Both the position numbers and the translations under genes were made by a program. A DNA stretch of 64,000 nucleotides, from NCBI RefSeq assembly GCF_902804475.1, contig NZ_CADCSU010000125.1, positions 1 to 64,000 of the forward strand. The letters run 5' to 3'. Source of the stretch: Flavobacterium bizetiae (lineage in GTDB: Bacteria; Bacteroidota; Bacteroidia; Flavobacteriales; Flavobacteriaceae). The notes under the pieces were generated by a model, which worked only from the letters and a program-made list of their open reading frames with translations, made no database searches and was not told the DNA's origin. This document shows positions 34,572 to 44,359 of the stretch, piece after piece; within the stretch, counting starts at the first letter, position 1, and the number at the start of each line of letters is the position of its first letter.

Positions 34572-36485
34572 CTAAGCGTTGAAATTATCAATCTCTTCCT
34601 GAACAATTTCCCAATCAAGAAGTAATTGGTCCAGGTCTTTTTTCTTTTTGTTGTATGCTGTAAAAAATGAAGCATCTTCGATATGCTTGTCATAATTCGA
34701 AGCCAACAATTTATCGTCGTGCTGAATGTCTTTTTCTAATTGTTTGATCTGACTTTCGACTTTACTCAAACGGTTTTGAAGCGCTTTTCCTTTTTTCTGA
34801 TCTTCGTAAGAAACCTTATTGCTTTCTTTAGGAGCTGCGGCTTTTGCCACATCTTTTTTCTCGACTTCACGCATGTTTTCAAGATTGCGCTGCTCTAAGA
34901 AATAGTTGATATCTCCTAAATATTCTTTGATTTTTTGATCTTTGAATTCGTAAACGATATTCGACATTCCTTGAAGGAAATCTCTATCGTGAGAAACCAA
35001 TAATAAAGTACCACCAAATTTTTGAAGTGCGGCTTTAAGAACGTTTTTAGATTTAATATCCAAGTGATTCGTAGGCTCATCCATCAGCAATACATTGATT
35101 GGCTGCAATAGTAATTTACAAAGCGCCAAACGGTTACGCTCACCTCCTGAAAGTACTTTTACTTTTTTCTCTACATCGTCGCCACGGAATAAAAACGATC
35201 CCAACATATCACGAACTTTAGAACGGTTGGTGTCTGTTGCAGCATCTTCCATAGTTTGCAATAAGGTGATTTCTCCATCAAGATATTCGGCCTGATTTTG
35301 AGCAAAATAACCCAATTGTACGTTGTGCCCTAATTTGATGTTTCCCTGATATTCGAATTCGTTTACAATGGCTTTAATAAAAGTCGATTTTCCTTGTCCG
35401 TTTTGACCCACAAAAGCAATTTTGCTTCCGCGTTCTACTAACAAATCGATATCTTTTAAAATCACTTTATCTCCGTAAGCCTTTGTAACATGTTCAGCTT
35501 CGACTACAACTTTTCCTGGTTCTTTTGAAACCGGAAACGAAATATTCATTACCGAATTGTCATCTTCATCAACTTCGATTCTTTCTACTTTATCTAATTT
35601 TTTAATTAACGATTGCGCCATCGAAGCTTTTGATGCTTTTGCACGGAACTTTTCGATTAATTTTTCTGTTTCCTCAATTTTTTTAGCTTGATTTTTTTGC
35701 GTTGCCAATTGTTTTTCACGAATTTCATGACGCAATTCTAAATATTGAGAATATGGTTTATTAAAGTCGTATGCTTTTCCTAAAGAGATTTCGATTGTAC
35801 GGTTTGTAACATTATCAAGGAACATTTTATCGTGCGAAACAATTACAACAACTCCTGGATAACTGCGCAAGAAACTCTCTAACCAAATGATACTTTCGAT
35901 ATCTAAGTGGTTGGTAGGCTCATCCAGAAGCAATACATCATTTGATTGTAATAATAGTTTGGCTAATTCGATACGCATTCTCCAACCTCCTGAAAATGTT
36001 TCGGTTTGATTGTTAAACACTTCTCTTTTGAAACCAAGTCCTAAAAGAATTTTCTCTGTATCACCTACATAATTGTAACCTCCAAGAAGGTCAAAACGAT
36101 GTGTATAATCAGATAAATCTTCGATGATTTGGCCGTATTCTTCGCTTTCATAATCGGTTCTGGTAACCAATTGATGATTGATTTCTTCTAATTTTTTCTC
36201 TACAATTTTGATTTCAGTAAAGGCTTCATAAGCTTCTTCTAATACCGTTCTTCCTTGTTCGAAATCAATATCCTGACGTAAAAAACCCATTCGGATATCT
36301 TTTTCCTGAGAAATAACTCCGGAATCAGGAGCGAAATCTCTTGCTAACATTTTAAGCATTGTCGATTTACCCGCTCCGTTTTTACCAACAAGACCTACGC
36401 GGTCGCCGGCACCTAAACGAAAGGTAACTTCTTCAAATAAATATGTTCCTCCAAAAGAAACCGAAAGATTGTGTATATTAAGCAT
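34572..36485 (-). CDS. ABC-F family ATP-binding protein (Uup/EttA-like)
   Basis: Soluble twin-ATPase of 637 residues acting on ribosomes, not a transporter. Walker A sites GLVGKNGAGKST and FVGQNGQGKST, signature motifs FSGGWRMRIELA and LSGGERNRLALC, Walker B LLLDEPTNHLDIESI and LLMDEPTNHLDIKSK. A charged linker near residues 245-310 is the P-site tRNA interaction motif position, and a coiled-coil tail lies at 550-637. Role: translation rescue or factor; not proof of antibiotic resistance. Confidence 0.95.
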   Translation of the reverse strand: MLNIHNLSVSFGGTYLFEEVTFRLGAGDRVGLVGKNGAGKSTMLKMLARDFAPDSGVISQEKDIRMGFLRQDIDFEQGRTVLEEAYEAFTEIKIVEKKLEEINHQLVTRTDYESEEYGQIIEDLSDYTHRFDLLGGYNYVGDTEKILLGLGFKREVFNNQTETFSGGWRMRIELAKLLLQSNDVLLLDEPTNHLDIESIIWLESFLRSYPGVVVIVSHDKMFLDNVTNRTIEISLGKAYDFNKPYSQYLELRHEIREKQLATQKNQAKKIEETEKLIEKFRAKASKASMAQSLIKKLDKVERIEVDEDDNSVMNISFPVSKEPGKVVVEAEHVTKAYGDKVILKDIDLLVERGSKIAFVGQNGQGKSTFIKAIVNEFEYQGNIKLGHNVQLGYFAQNQAEYLDGEITLLQTMEDAATDTNRSKVRDMLGSFLFRGDDVEKKVKVLSGGERNRLALCKLLLQPINVLLMDEPTNHLDIKSKNVLKAALQKFGGTLLLVSHDRDFLQGMSNIVYEFKDQKIKEYLGDINYFLEQRNLENMREVEKKDVAKAAAPKESNKVSYEDQKKGKALQNRLSKVESQIKQLEKDIQHDDKLLASNYDKHIEDASFFTAYNKKKKDLDQLLLDWEIVQEEIDNFNA

Positions 36486-36553
36486 AATGTGTAACTATTG
36501 TGGCAAGCTGTAAAGGTTTTTAAGCGCCTTATCTGCTTTGCTTTTTGAAAGTG

Positions 36554-36561
36554 CAAAAGTA
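36554..36561 (-). promoter_or_regulatory. -7 element of the ABC-F gene (TACTTTTG on the minus strand)
   Basis: Exact TAnnTTTG in a 250-base intergenic gap, 68 bases before the ABC-F ATG. The -33 box is not clear. Confidence 0.45.
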
Positions 36562-36675
36562 TGACAATTAATTTAAGTTTCGACTGTGGTTATAAAACAA
36601 ATATTACAAGGCTTTTTGAGGATAAAAAATCCTTTTTTATAGCTTAAGTTCTTTTGTTTCAATACCAATAATTAT

Positions 36676-36718
36676 AAAAAAACGGGTAGAAATCTTTTAG
36701 ACTTCTACCCGTTTTTTT
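36676..36718. terminator. Strong terminator at the end of the Ter operon
   Basis: AAAAAAACGGGTAGAA / TTCTACCCGTTTTTTT with an 11-base AT loop. It is 20 bases after the TerC stop on the minus strand and closes the whole run of genes that begins at 50974. Confidence 0.92.
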
Positions 36719-36738
36719 AAATCGTTTTTCTTTCTTTT

Positions 36739-37746
36739 TTATACCTCAGTTGCTTCTTTTGGCTCTGGTAATAAAATTGATAATACTACTGATATCACCA
36801 AAATTCCTCCAATAACGATCAATGAATAAATCGAATCTATATGGTAGAATGGAGCAATAATCATTTTAACACCAATGAATGAAAGGATAATTGCCAGTCC
36901 GTATTGTAATTTACTAAACAAGTGAATGAAATTATCTAATAAGAAGAACAATGCTCTTAATCCTAAAATTGCAAAAATGTTAGAAGTGTAAAGAATAAAT
37001 GGGTCGTTTGAAATCGCGAAAATTGCCGGAATAGAATCTACTGCAAACAATAAATCTGTAAATTCGATTACGGCTACAACTACCAAAAGAGGTGTTGCTA
37101 ATTTTTTTCCGTTTTCGTACGTAAAGAATTTATCTCCGTCGTATTTATCAGAAACACTAAAAAACTTTCTGATTAATCTAGCTCCTCTTGTATTGTTGTA
37201 ATCTTCTTCGTCATCATCATCTCCTGCAGACCAAGATTTGATTCCTGCATAAACAAGGAACAATCCAAAGGCTGTCATGATTAAATTGATATCGTATTTG
37301 AAACCTTCTACTCCAACAAGGCTTAAAAGTTTGTTTAGGTATGTAAGTTCTATTAAGAATGCTCCTGAGAATATAAATATAGCTCTTAAAACCAAGGCTC
37401 CTATAATACCCCAAAACAGTACTTTATGTTTGTTTTCGTTTTGTACATCAAAAAATTTAAAAACTAATATAAATACAAATAGGTTATCTACAGAAAGTGC
37501 TTTCTCGATCCAGTATGCCGACTGGAACTCATAAAATTTGGCAGCTCCTGCAAAGTGATAGATCAAACCACTAAAAATCATTGCTAAACTTATCCATACT
37601 AATGACCATGTTATCGCTTCTTTATTTGTTACGACATGACTTTTCTTGTTGAAGATTCCTAAATCTAACAACAGCATGATCACAACTGCGACCGCAAATA
37701 CTATTATTAATCCTGGATGTTCTGAAAAAATAGGGTGTTGATTCAT
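36739..37746 (-). CDS. TerC family integral membrane protein
   Basis: Inner-membrane protein of 335 residues with nine or so helices. TerC signatures: YWIEKALSVDNLFVFILVFKF (acidic residues in a membrane helix) and EFTDLLFAVDSIPAIFAIS, both placed as in TerC/Alx metal transporters. The loop DDDDEEDYNN is strongly acidic. TerC proteins export Mn or take part in tellurite-type stress complexes with TerB/TerD. It is the last gene of the Ter run, 30 bases after the kinase. Confidence 0.93.
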   Translation of the reverse strand: MNQHPIFSEHPGLIIVFAVAVVIMLLLDLGIFNKKSHVVTNKEAITWSLVWISLAMIFSGLIYHFAGAAKFYEFQSAYWIEKALSVDNLFVFILVFKFFDVQNENKHKVLFWGIIGALVLRAIFIFSGAFLIELTYLNKLLSLVGVEGFKYDINLIMTAFGLFLVYAGIKSWSAGDDDDEEDYNNTRGARLIRKFFSVSDKYDGDKFFTYENGKKLATPLLVVVAVIEFTDLLFAVDSIPAIFAISNDPFILYTSNIFAILGLRALFFLLDNFIHLFSKLQYGLAIILSFIGVKMIIAPFYHIDSIYSLIVIGGILVISVVLSILLPEPKEATEV

Positions 37747-37776
37747 TTTTAAATATTAATTAGGTTAGATTTTAAA

Positions 37777-39288
37777 TTATTTATTGGCCATTGTAACTAC
37801 TATAACTCTGCCGCCTTCTTCTTTTGAAAGCAGTATTTTTTTACCATCTGTAAGCTCGAGCATGGTGCCGATGGGAATTTCTTTGTCTTCGGTAACGTCT
37901 TTTAATGATGTTAGTTTTTGATTGACAAATACCCACTTATCATTATAAAAAGTAAAGTAGCCTACAGGTACTTTTTGTTCTGCCGTTAATTTTTCATTTC
38001 GCGCAATATTACGATTAACATGCCATTGAAACAAGTATTGATCGTTATAAACCATTAATCTATGATTCTCGGGTTTCCAGACGGTTTCCTGAAACTGATA
38101 ATAGAGATCTAAAACCGGCAACGTGCCTTTGTGAGCCGTATTACAAAACGGACATCTTGGTGTATTTGTGTTGTCGAAAACATACCATTTTTGTTCGCAT
38201 GAAGCGTTATGGCATTTTTGCATTAAATCGGTTGTTTTCAATAATGCTATTTCCCATTCCTCGGCAGTTGGTCTTTGCATTGGGTTATGCAATCCGTCTA
38301 TAAAAACTTTATCGAATAAGGTTTTTAAATATGGGCCTGTAATGGCATATGGTATTTTGGTTATATCAGCCCAAGGCAAATCCCATTTCGAAACCTGATT
38401 GAGTTTGGGTCTGTTTGTAGCATCTGTTGGATGCTCTATAAACATGGCTTTTTCGCCCATCGATAACAAATCGTCTTTTTCGGTATCAAGATCATGCACC
38501 TTTCCTCCTTTTAGGGGATGTCTGTGTAGTAAAAACATATAGATCAAAACCGGTAACGCATGCAAATCGGTCAATCTGCTTGGTAATTTTCTATCGGGAT
38601 CTGTTTTATTTAAATGCTTGGTCGAAAGTACTTCTGGAGCTATAAACTCGGCTGTTCCAATTACTTCGGCCGGAAATAACCCTGGAACTACAAGTCCATC
38701 CAAATCAATCATGCAAGCCGATTTATTGATTGGATCTATCAGAACATTATTGTATGACAAATCAGAATGTGCCAATCCCATGGCATGCATTTTTTTTACA
38801 CCGCGGGTTAAATTAACACAAACCTGAAAATAACTCAGCCAATCACCTAACTCTGATTTTGCTACTCGAAGTGGAAAATGCGGATTTCTAAATTTTGATC
38901 CCGCAAACCATTTTCCGTTTTTTTCTTTTCCCTGAATTAAATCGCTGGTTTCATATCCTTTTTTAAAGAAAAATTTAGAATCGTAAATAGGTACAATGAT
39001 TCCCGTTAATCCGTTATGTTCAATAACATCCGTTGGCCATCTGTATACTTCGTTTAGATAATAATCGCCTGCATCTCCGTTTTGAATTTGAACTAAATAT
39101 TTATTTGTAATTCTTTGCAGTCTCTCTTTTTGATTAAAATCTAGTTTTTCTCTAAAAATCGCTACTACATATTTTCTATCGGGACTAAAATAAACATCCT
39201 TTACACCACCGCGCATAGGTTCGCCATTATCTACAAACTGATAGGATTTCGAGTTGTCATTAATAGATTTTACTGTAATCGTACTCAT
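37777..39288 (-). CDS. Ter-type protein kinase with C-terminal zinc ribbon
   Basis: A 503-residue cytoplasmic protein. Residues about 20-340 form a Ser/Thr kinase-like domain: catalytic loop LAHSDLSYNNVLID (HxDxxxxN present), metal motif IDLDGLV (DFG position), a later P-loop like IAPEVL. The expected lysine strand reads VVAIFREK, so the usual Ala-x-Lys is uncertain. A zinc ribbon follows (CHNASCEQ...CPFC, residues about 360-385), then a strand-rich tail of about 110 residues that could be FHA-like. It is the kinase of the kinase/PP2C/TerY triad seen in Ter clusters. Confidence 0.85.
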   Translation of the reverse strand: MSTITVKSINDNSKSYQFVDNGEPMRGGVKDVYFSPDRKYVVAIFREKLDFNQKERLQRITNKYLVQIQNGDAGDYYLNEVYRWPTDVIEHNGLTGIIVPIYDSKFFFKKGYETSDLIQGKEKNGKWFAGSKFRNPHFPLRVAKSELGDWLSYFQVCVNLTRGVKKMHAMGLAHSDLSYNNVLIDPINKSACMIDLDGLVVPGLFPAEVIGTAEFIAPEVLSTKHLNKTDPDRKLPSRLTDLHALPVLIYMFLLHRHPLKGGKVHDLDTEKDDLLSMGEKAMFIEHPTDATNRPKLNQVSKWDLPWADITKIPYAITGPYLKTLFDKVFIDGLHNPMQRPTAEEWEIALLKTTDLMQKCHNASCEQKWYVFDNTNTPRCPFCNTAHKGTLPVLDLYYQFQETVWKPENHRLMVYNDQYLFQWHVNRNIARNEKLTAEQKVPVGYFTFYNDKWVFVNQKLTSLKDVTEDKEIPIGTMLELTDGKKILLSKEEGGRVIVVTMANK

Positions 39289-39290
39289 AC

Positions 39291-40697
39291 TTAATAAATT
39301 ATGGCAAGGGTTCTGTCGTCATGATTTCCCGGACTCCAAAAATCCATCCAGGTCGAAAGCTGGTGTGCAATTTCAGGGTTTTCCGGATTAAAATCAACTT
39401 TAATTCCATCTTCATTTTTTCCTTTTAAATCTTCCAAAAAGTTGTTCCATTTTTCGATTTTCTCCAAATTGGCTTCAACTACAAATTTAGGATCGTAAAT
39501 TCCGTCTGTCATCAACATTAAATAAGAGAAATCATCAACTAATTTAAACCCAAATCGCGTCGAAAATTTATCATTTTGAAAAATTTCGGGCATGGTAATA
39601 AAACGCGTTCCGCCGCCAAAATCACCAACATCAAGCCAGTTCATTAATTTAATTTCGGTTAGATCTTTATTTAATAATCCAATTGGGCAGTCACCAATTC
39701 CGAATGTTAGAACGGCATATCCAAAATCATATTTTTTAACCAAAGCAAAGATTAAAGTAGCATGGAGGTTCTTTAAATCTGTTTCGTTTTTTACTGCGAA
39801 TTCTTCTATTTTTTGATGTGCAAAATGTGCTGCTTTTGAAAGGTTTTGATAAACAAAATGACTTATTTTTTTTGATGTTTCCTCGCTTACTTTATTATGA
39901 TGATCGACCAAAACCTGATCAAATTCTTTTAGATTTTCTGTTTTCAAATTTTCTTCAAAATATTGAATAACTGAATTACAGGCTAAATTTGATCCTTTTC
40001 TTGATAATTTTGCCGAACCCGCTCCATCAGAAACGGCGAGAACACTCCAACCTGTTTCGGTAAAGTTTTTAAACGCAAAATCATCTTCTCTAAAAGACCC
40101 AACATTCGCATGGCTTCTACCTCTTTTGGATGCTATTACAATATTTTTATCTAAAAATTTAGCCGCAACGGCTTCATTATCCGGTTTCGAGAAAGGATCG
40201 TTTTTATCGCTTTCAAGATTCTTCCACAACGACTTTGGATCTGGGTTTACAATAAGTGTTATTATTTTTTCATTTAAAACCGAATCTTCCGGTTCGCCTT
40301 CAACTCTAAATAATAGTTTTATTTTTAAATCTCCACTTATTTCGGGAACTCCAACTAATTCATCATTTTCATTAAACTCAAGACCTGTATTTTCTAAACC
40401 TTTAATTTCAAAAGAAATAATATCATTCCAGCCCAAAGTATTGAAATCAATCTTTGCCAAATATTTTTTGTTTACTGTGCCGTTTGGTATCGAGACAGGC
40501 TGGGTCAAAATATCATCGATTCTGTTTTTCAATATCCAATTCTGCATAATCATTTTTTGGTTTTCCTGAATTATTTTTACTGCATTGACATTTTTTTCAT
40601 TAGATGCAAAGACCTCAAAAAGGGCCGTTTTATCTAAAGAAATATCAATTTTCTTTTGTGATAAAAAAGACTGAATATATCTTTTAGTCTCTTCCAT
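39291..40697 (-). CDS. PP2C family protein phosphatase
   Basis: Cytoplasmic 468-residue protein. An N-terminal helical piece and an Ig-like domain (residues about 70-155) precede the PP2C core at 190-465: REDDFAF (metal aspartate), AVSDGAGSAKLSRKG, FGIGDCPIGLL, LMTDGIYDPKF and GNHDDRTLAII. The acidic residues that bind the two metals are present. It likely removes phosphate groups put on by the adjacent kinase. It lies 2 bp before the kinase gene and 3 bp after the large vWA gene. Confidence 0.9.
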   Translation of the reverse strand: MEETKRYIQSFLSQKKIDISLDKTALFEVFASNEKNVNAVKIIQENQKMIMQNWILKNRIDDILTQPVSIPNGTVNKKYLAKIDFNTLGWNDIISFEIKGLENTGLEFNENDELVGVPEISGDLKIKLLFRVEGEPEDSVLNEKIITLIVNPDPKSLWKNLESDKNDPFSKPDNEAVAAKFLDKNIVIASKRGRSHANVGSFREDDFAFKNFTETGWSVLAVSDGAGSAKLSRKGSNLACNSVIQYFEENLKTENLKEFDQVLVDHHNKVSEETSKKISHFVYQNLSKAAHFAHQKIEEFAVKNETDLKNLHATLIFALVKKYDFGYAVLTFGIGDCPIGLLNKDLTEIKLMNWLDVGDFGGGTRFITMPEIFQNDKFSTRFGFKLVDDFSYLMLMTDGIYDPKFVVEANLEKIEKWNNFLEDLKGKNEDGIKVDFNPENPEIAHQLSTWMDFWSPGNHDDRTLAIIY

Positions 40698-40700
40698 GAA

Positions 40701-41753
40701 TTATCCTTGAGTTCTGTTTACATCAAATCCGCCTTCACCACAGCCGTAACTTCCCTGATTATTGCACCAAGGGCAAGTGCTTATATCTTCGTCGCCAATG
40801 CAATGTATACTGCCGCATACACAAACTGCAAAAGCAATTTGATTACCACAACACGGACAGGTTGGGCCGCCAATAAGTTCATCTGTATTGACTTTATTGT
40901 TGAAATTCCCAGAATCAGCCAATTCAAAATAAGAATTATCAACTTGATAAGCGCCTACTAACTTGTAATTTTTAGACGATAATTCGATACCTGCATAGAT
41001 AGATTCTGCAATGGTTTTGCGGTATTTCATTAAATAAGGCCTTTTTGTATTTTGGCATTTTCCGTTTAAAACCACAAAATTATCATCAACATATTGTCGG
41101 TTTGGAGTTTCTTTGGTTAAATCGATTTTCGAAAGTGTTTCTCCGTCTAATTTTGCCAACTCAAAACCACTCGAATTATTCTCTACGCTTATACTGCTTG
41201 TTTTAATGGAATCTGTTACCCACTTAAAAAACTCTTTGTACGATTGTACATTCGTGTTTTTAAAATGAAGTACGTTTTCTGTAAGCTCGCCTAATAATTT
41301 TGTATCTGTTTCGCTGCCAAAAGAGATCGCAATTAAATTGGCTGTTCGCTGCCAGTTTTGTTTCCATTCGTTTATTGCTGTCTGACTGTCATCGGTAGGA
41401 ACTCCGTCTGTAAACAAGAAAACAATTGGTTTCCAGTCACCTTTTACCTCATAAGTCGTTTTAACGATATTGGTTCTTAATTCATGCATTAAATGCCCTA
41501 AGCCTTTGCTTAACGATGTACCGCTTCCTATTGGGAATTTTGGCGGATAAAAGCTCACAATTTCCTGCAAGGGAACTAATGTTTTTGGCTGTCCGGCAAA
41601 TACGATAATCGAAACAAAAACAGTTTCAAGTGCATGCGGATCTGTTTTTAAAGCCTGAATTATAGTTGCTAATCCTTCTTCAACTTGCTGGATTGGTTCT
41701 CCAACCATTGACTCCGAAATATCGATTAAAAAATATATGGGTAATCTTCTCAT
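40701..41753 (-). CDS. TerY-like vWA protein with C-terminal zinc domain
   Basis: A 350-residue protein: vWA domain at residues 1-185 with MIDAS LIDISESMVGEPI and the TDGVPTDD loop, then an unclassified middle, then a TerY-C type metal-binding domain with eight or so cysteines (CPCCGN, CVCGSIHC, STCPWCNN, near residues 300-335). In Ter systems TerY is the partner of the kinase and the PP2C. Largest of three vWA paralogues here, and the only one with the zinc module. Confidence 0.88.
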   Translation of the reverse strand: MRRLPIYFLIDISESMVGEPIQQVEEGLATIIQALKTDPHALETVFVSIIVFAGQPKTLVPLQEIVSFYPPKFPIGSGTSLSKGLGHLMHELRTNIVKTTYEVKGDWKPIVFLFTDGVPTDDSQTAINEWKQNWQRTANLIAISFGSETDTKLLGELTENVLHFKNTNVQSYKEFFKWVTDSIKTSSISVENNSSGFELAKLDGETLSKIDLTKETPNRQYVDDNFVVLNGKCQNTKRPYLMKYRKTIAESIYAGIELSSKNYKLVGAYQVDNSYFELADSGNFNNKVNTDELIGGPTCPCCGNQIAFAVCVCGSIHCIGDEDISTCPWCNNQGSYGCGEGGFDVNRTQG

Positions 41754-41754
41754 T

Positions 41755-42006
41755 TTAAAGGAAATTTAATAACATTAAAAAAATAACTAAAAGCAGTATC
41801 TGAGTCATATCAACTGCTAAACCTACTCCAACCTGAAAAGGTTTTATCATTGTTTTTAGAAAATTGAATATGGGCGAAAAAATACTATTGAAAAAATCAA
41901 AAATACTTCTGTACTGCGGATTCAATTTGTCTTTGTAAGGCAATAGTTTGGAGTACAAAAACAACCCGACAATTAGTATTTGAATAAATATCTTTGCGAA
42001 ATACAT
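41755..42006 (-). CDS. Small YggT-like membrane protein
   Basis: An 83-residue protein with two hydrophobic helices (residues 3-20 and 65-83) and a basic linker. The segment SIFSPIFNFLKTMIKPFQVG and the VDMTQILLLVIFLMLL end have the look of one YggT unit (short loop, P, then D before the last helix). It overlaps the next gene by 1 bp and is 1 bp from the vWA gene, so it belongs to the Ter operon. Confidence 0.55.
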   Translation of the reverse strand: MYFAKIFIQILIVGLFLYSKLLPYKDKLNPQYRSIFDFFNSIFSPIFNFLKTMIKPFQVGVGLAVDMTQILLLVIFLMLLNFL

Positions 42007-42494
42007 TATGAAACTGCGTTTATTAATTCGTTGGCGATTTCTTTAAAAACCAGTTCTTCATCGGCATTGATTTTTTTTGATCCATAAACTGCTACGCCAT
42101 TGTTTACGGTCATAAAATTCATAGAAAAAGAAGCGCCATAACATTTATTTCTGCCATTAAACGGAATTGCATGCATTACTTTTATATACATGCAATTTTG
42201 ACGGATAATAACATCGTCTATATAAAAATCATGTTGCACGTACTTATTAAGCAGCGTGCGTCTTGCATTTTCAATAGAAAAACCAATGATTCCGGTAGTT
42301 TTATAACAAATGTTTAGACTATCGATATTCATATTTTCTAATTTTTCCTGCGGAGTAAATTCATGAACAACTTCATAAGTTACGTCTCTGTAAGAACTTC
42401 TGCTGTTATCGTTACCATACGACGATTGATTTACTTTTTGAACTATGTGCACAATTATACTTATAATTGTAATCAGGGTGCCTAATACTTCCAT
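42006..42494 (-). CDS. Hypothetical membrane-anchored protein of the Ter operon
   Basis: A 162-residue protein with an N-terminal membrane helix (LGTLITIISIIVHIV) and a soluble domain of mixed strands and helices (TTGIIGFSIENARRTL, then AIPFNGRNKCYGASFSMNF). Family unknown. Its 1-bp overlap with the downstream gene (TAATG) and 2 bp from the upstream vWA gene show it is an integral part of the operon. Confidence 0.6.
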   Translation of the reverse strand: MEVLGTLITIISIIVHIVQKVNQSSYGNDNSRSSYRDVTYEVVHEFTPQEKLENMNIDSLNICYKTTGIIGFSIENARRTLLNKYVQHDFYIDDVIIRQNCMYIKVMHAIPFNGRNKCYGASFSMNFMTVNNGVAVYGSKKINADEELVFKEIANELINAVS

Positions 42495-42496
42495 AA

Positions 42497-43132
42497 CTAA
42501 ATGACTACCGTTATTTCGCTTGGCGGTGGCGGCAAGGTTACACTTTCGCCTGTTCCCTGACTTTTATTTCCCTGCTCGATGGTTTCTGAAACCCATTTGA
42601 AAAATTGTTTCAGTGTAGAACTATCAGCTGATGCTAAATGCACTACATTATCTGTTAATTCTTTTAAGATATCATCATTGGCCATGTGTCCGGCAGCGCA
42701 TCCGACAACGGCTCCAAAACTCATGTTTCGTATCTCTGCGGTTTTTTCTCTATAAAACTGTATATCAGAAGGTTTTCCATCTGTAAAAACAAAAAGTAAT
42801 GGTTTCCAATCTCCTTTTTGATCCGCAGATCCTTTTATAACTTCTTTATTTACTTTTTGAATAACAAAATCAAGTCCTGCTCCTGTATTTGTAGGGCCAC
42901 TTTGCGGACAAGTGATTTCCGGAAGCTGAAACTGAACCAGCTCTGTAAGCGGTACAATTTCTTTTACTTCTCTATCATAAGTTATTATACTGATCCAGAG
43001 AGAATCTAACGCCTGAGCATCAGAACGTAATGTATTGATCATACCGCTTAAAGCATTATTTAAAGCTTGAATTGGCTCTCCATACATCGAACCTGATGTA
43101 TCTAATAAAAAATAAACTGGTAGTCTTCTCAT
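42497..43132 (-). CDS. TerY-like vWA domain protein
   Basis: A 211-residue single vWA domain: MIDAS DTSGSMYGEPI at residues 11-21, then TNTGAGLDFV and FTDGKPSD, completing the metal site. The last 20 residues are a flexible tail ending SLPPPPSEITVVI-like, very close to that of the next vWA gene, so the two are recent paralogues. vWA proteins scaffold kinase, phosphatase and TerD in Ter systems. Confidence 0.9.
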   Translation of the reverse strand: MRRLPVYFLLDTSGSMYGEPIQALNNALSGMINTLRSDAQALDSLWISIITYDREVKEIVPLTELVQFQLPEITCPQSGPTNTGAGLDFVIQKVNKEVIKGSADQKGDWKPLLFVFTDGKPSDIQFYREKTAEIRNMSFGAVVGCAAGHMANDDILKELTDNVVHLASADSSTLKQFFKWVSETIEQGNKSQGTGESVTLPPPPSEITVVI

Positions 43133-43293
43133 ATAACTTTAAAGAAAATGATTTAATAAATGAAAGTACTTAACGCTCAAAACTATTTGGCAGAAACTTA
43201 CAGGCATAGTGAATGCGTATAACTTCTATCAAAAAGATGTAATACAAAAAAAATAATTAAAAAACGGTATTATAAACTCCGCCTTTCTAAAAT
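43133..43293. other. Only large gap inside the Ter run
   Basis: 161 bases between two vWA genes, AT-rich, with no frame or strong hairpin. It is the likeliest place for an internal promoter or RNA processing site; no exact -7 match was found. Confidence 0.4.
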
Positions 43294-43932
43294 TTAAACT
43301 ACGATGTTTAATTCAGACGGTGGCGGAGGTAATTCTTTAAAATTTGTAAATTCTTTACCAAAATCTTCCACTTTTGTTGAAGTTACTCCGATTGAAGCGG
43401 TTACCCACTGAAAAAACTTGCCGATACTTGCACTATCCGCAGTATCCAGGCTCACTACATTATCTGTAATTTGTTTTAAAATTGCAGTATCTGCACCGCC
43501 TCCTGCACCGCAGGCAACTGTAAAGGCTACTTTGGCTTTTTTAAACTCATTCAGACCATTTTCCCAATTATCAGTAGGAATTCCATCGGTCATAATAAAA
43601 ACCAGTGGTTTCCAGTCTCCTTTTTGCTCTGTTGTTGTTTTTGCAACTTCAGATTCTATTTTTTGGGCCGTTAATCTTAATGCTTCTCCCAGCGCAGTTA
43701 CACCTGTCGCTTTAAGATCAACCATTTGAAAAGAAGCTAAATCAGTTAACGGAATAATTTGCTGCGCTGTAGTATCGAAAGTTATTACGCTTAAAAAAGC
43801 AGTTTCAATGGCTTGCGGATTTTGTCTTAACGAACTAATCATCATTTGAACGCCATTTTTAACAGCTTCAATAGGCTCTCCGGTCATTGATCCGGAGGTG
43901 TCTAGTACTAAATATACAGGCAGTCTTCTCAT
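43294..43932 (-). CDS. TerY-like vWA domain protein
   Basis: A 212-residue vWA protein with MIDAS LDTSGSMTGEPI, GVTALGEALR and MTDGIPTDNWE; tail ends ELPPPPSELNIVV. Closely related to the gene at 42497 and to the N-terminal domain of 40701. These are all components of the TerY-type scaffold. It lies 13 bp after the 137-residue membrane protein gene. Confidence 0.9.
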   Translation of the reverse strand: MRRLPVYLVLDTSGSMTGEPIEAVKNGVQMMISSLRQNPQAIETAFLSVITFDTTAQQIIPLTDLASFQMVDLKATGVTALGEALRLTAQKIESEVAKTTTEQKGDWKPLVFIMTDGIPTDNWENGLNEFKKAKVAFTVACGAGGGADTAILKQITDNVVSLDTADSASIGKFFQWVTASIGVTSTKVEDFGKEFTNFKELPPPPSELNIVV

Positions 43933-43945
43933 GGTAAAATTTTAT

Positions 43946-44359
43946 TTATACAGGAATATTGTAGATTGGTGTCTCATTACTATCTTGAGCCTGATTAGAG
44001 CTTTCGATACCATTGATGTTGTACGCATTCGTATTGGCTTCTGGATCATGCTGTGTTAAGTGACTCATAACTGCCTGAGTCAGGTCTTTGCCTCCAACTG
44101 CATGATGGTATGCTGAGCCAATTGTATAAATTGGTCCCCACGGAATTCCCCACCAGCCAATAATTAAATTTAGAAATACATATCCGTATGAATACTTAAA
44201 CGTATTTTCGTCAGGTCTGATAAAATAAATATCAGAACTTCTTTTCAGGGTCATTAATATAAATGAAACCGTGTATGGAAATACTACAAATTTTCCGCCT
44301 TGATGAACCAGATCTCTAACTTGAGAAACTCTTAATCCTTCAATGTTTTTGATTTGCAT
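43946..44359 (-). CDS. Ter-associated membrane protein (GWWGIPWGP motif)
   Basis: A 137-residue protein with two hydrophobic stretches (FVVFPYTVSFILMTL and FLNLIIGWWGIPWGPIYTIG). The WGxPWGPI motif between helices is characteristic of a group of small bacterial membrane proteins of unknown function. The tail of 40 residues is polar. Its start codon overlaps the TerD stop (1 bp, TAATG), so it is translationally coupled to TerD. Confidence 0.65.
   Translation of the reverse strand: MQIKNIEGLRVSQVRDLVHQGGKFVVFPYTVSFILMTLKRSSDIYFIRPDENTFKYSYGYVFLNLIIGWWGIPWGPIYTIGSAYHHAVGGKDLTQAVMSHLTQHDPEANTNAYNINGIESSNQAQDSNETPIYNIPV

Noticed and set aside
40126..40569. 147-residue plus-strand frame inside the PP2C gene
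   Set aside because: Antisense shadow of a well-supported minus-strand gene with intact PP2C motifs.
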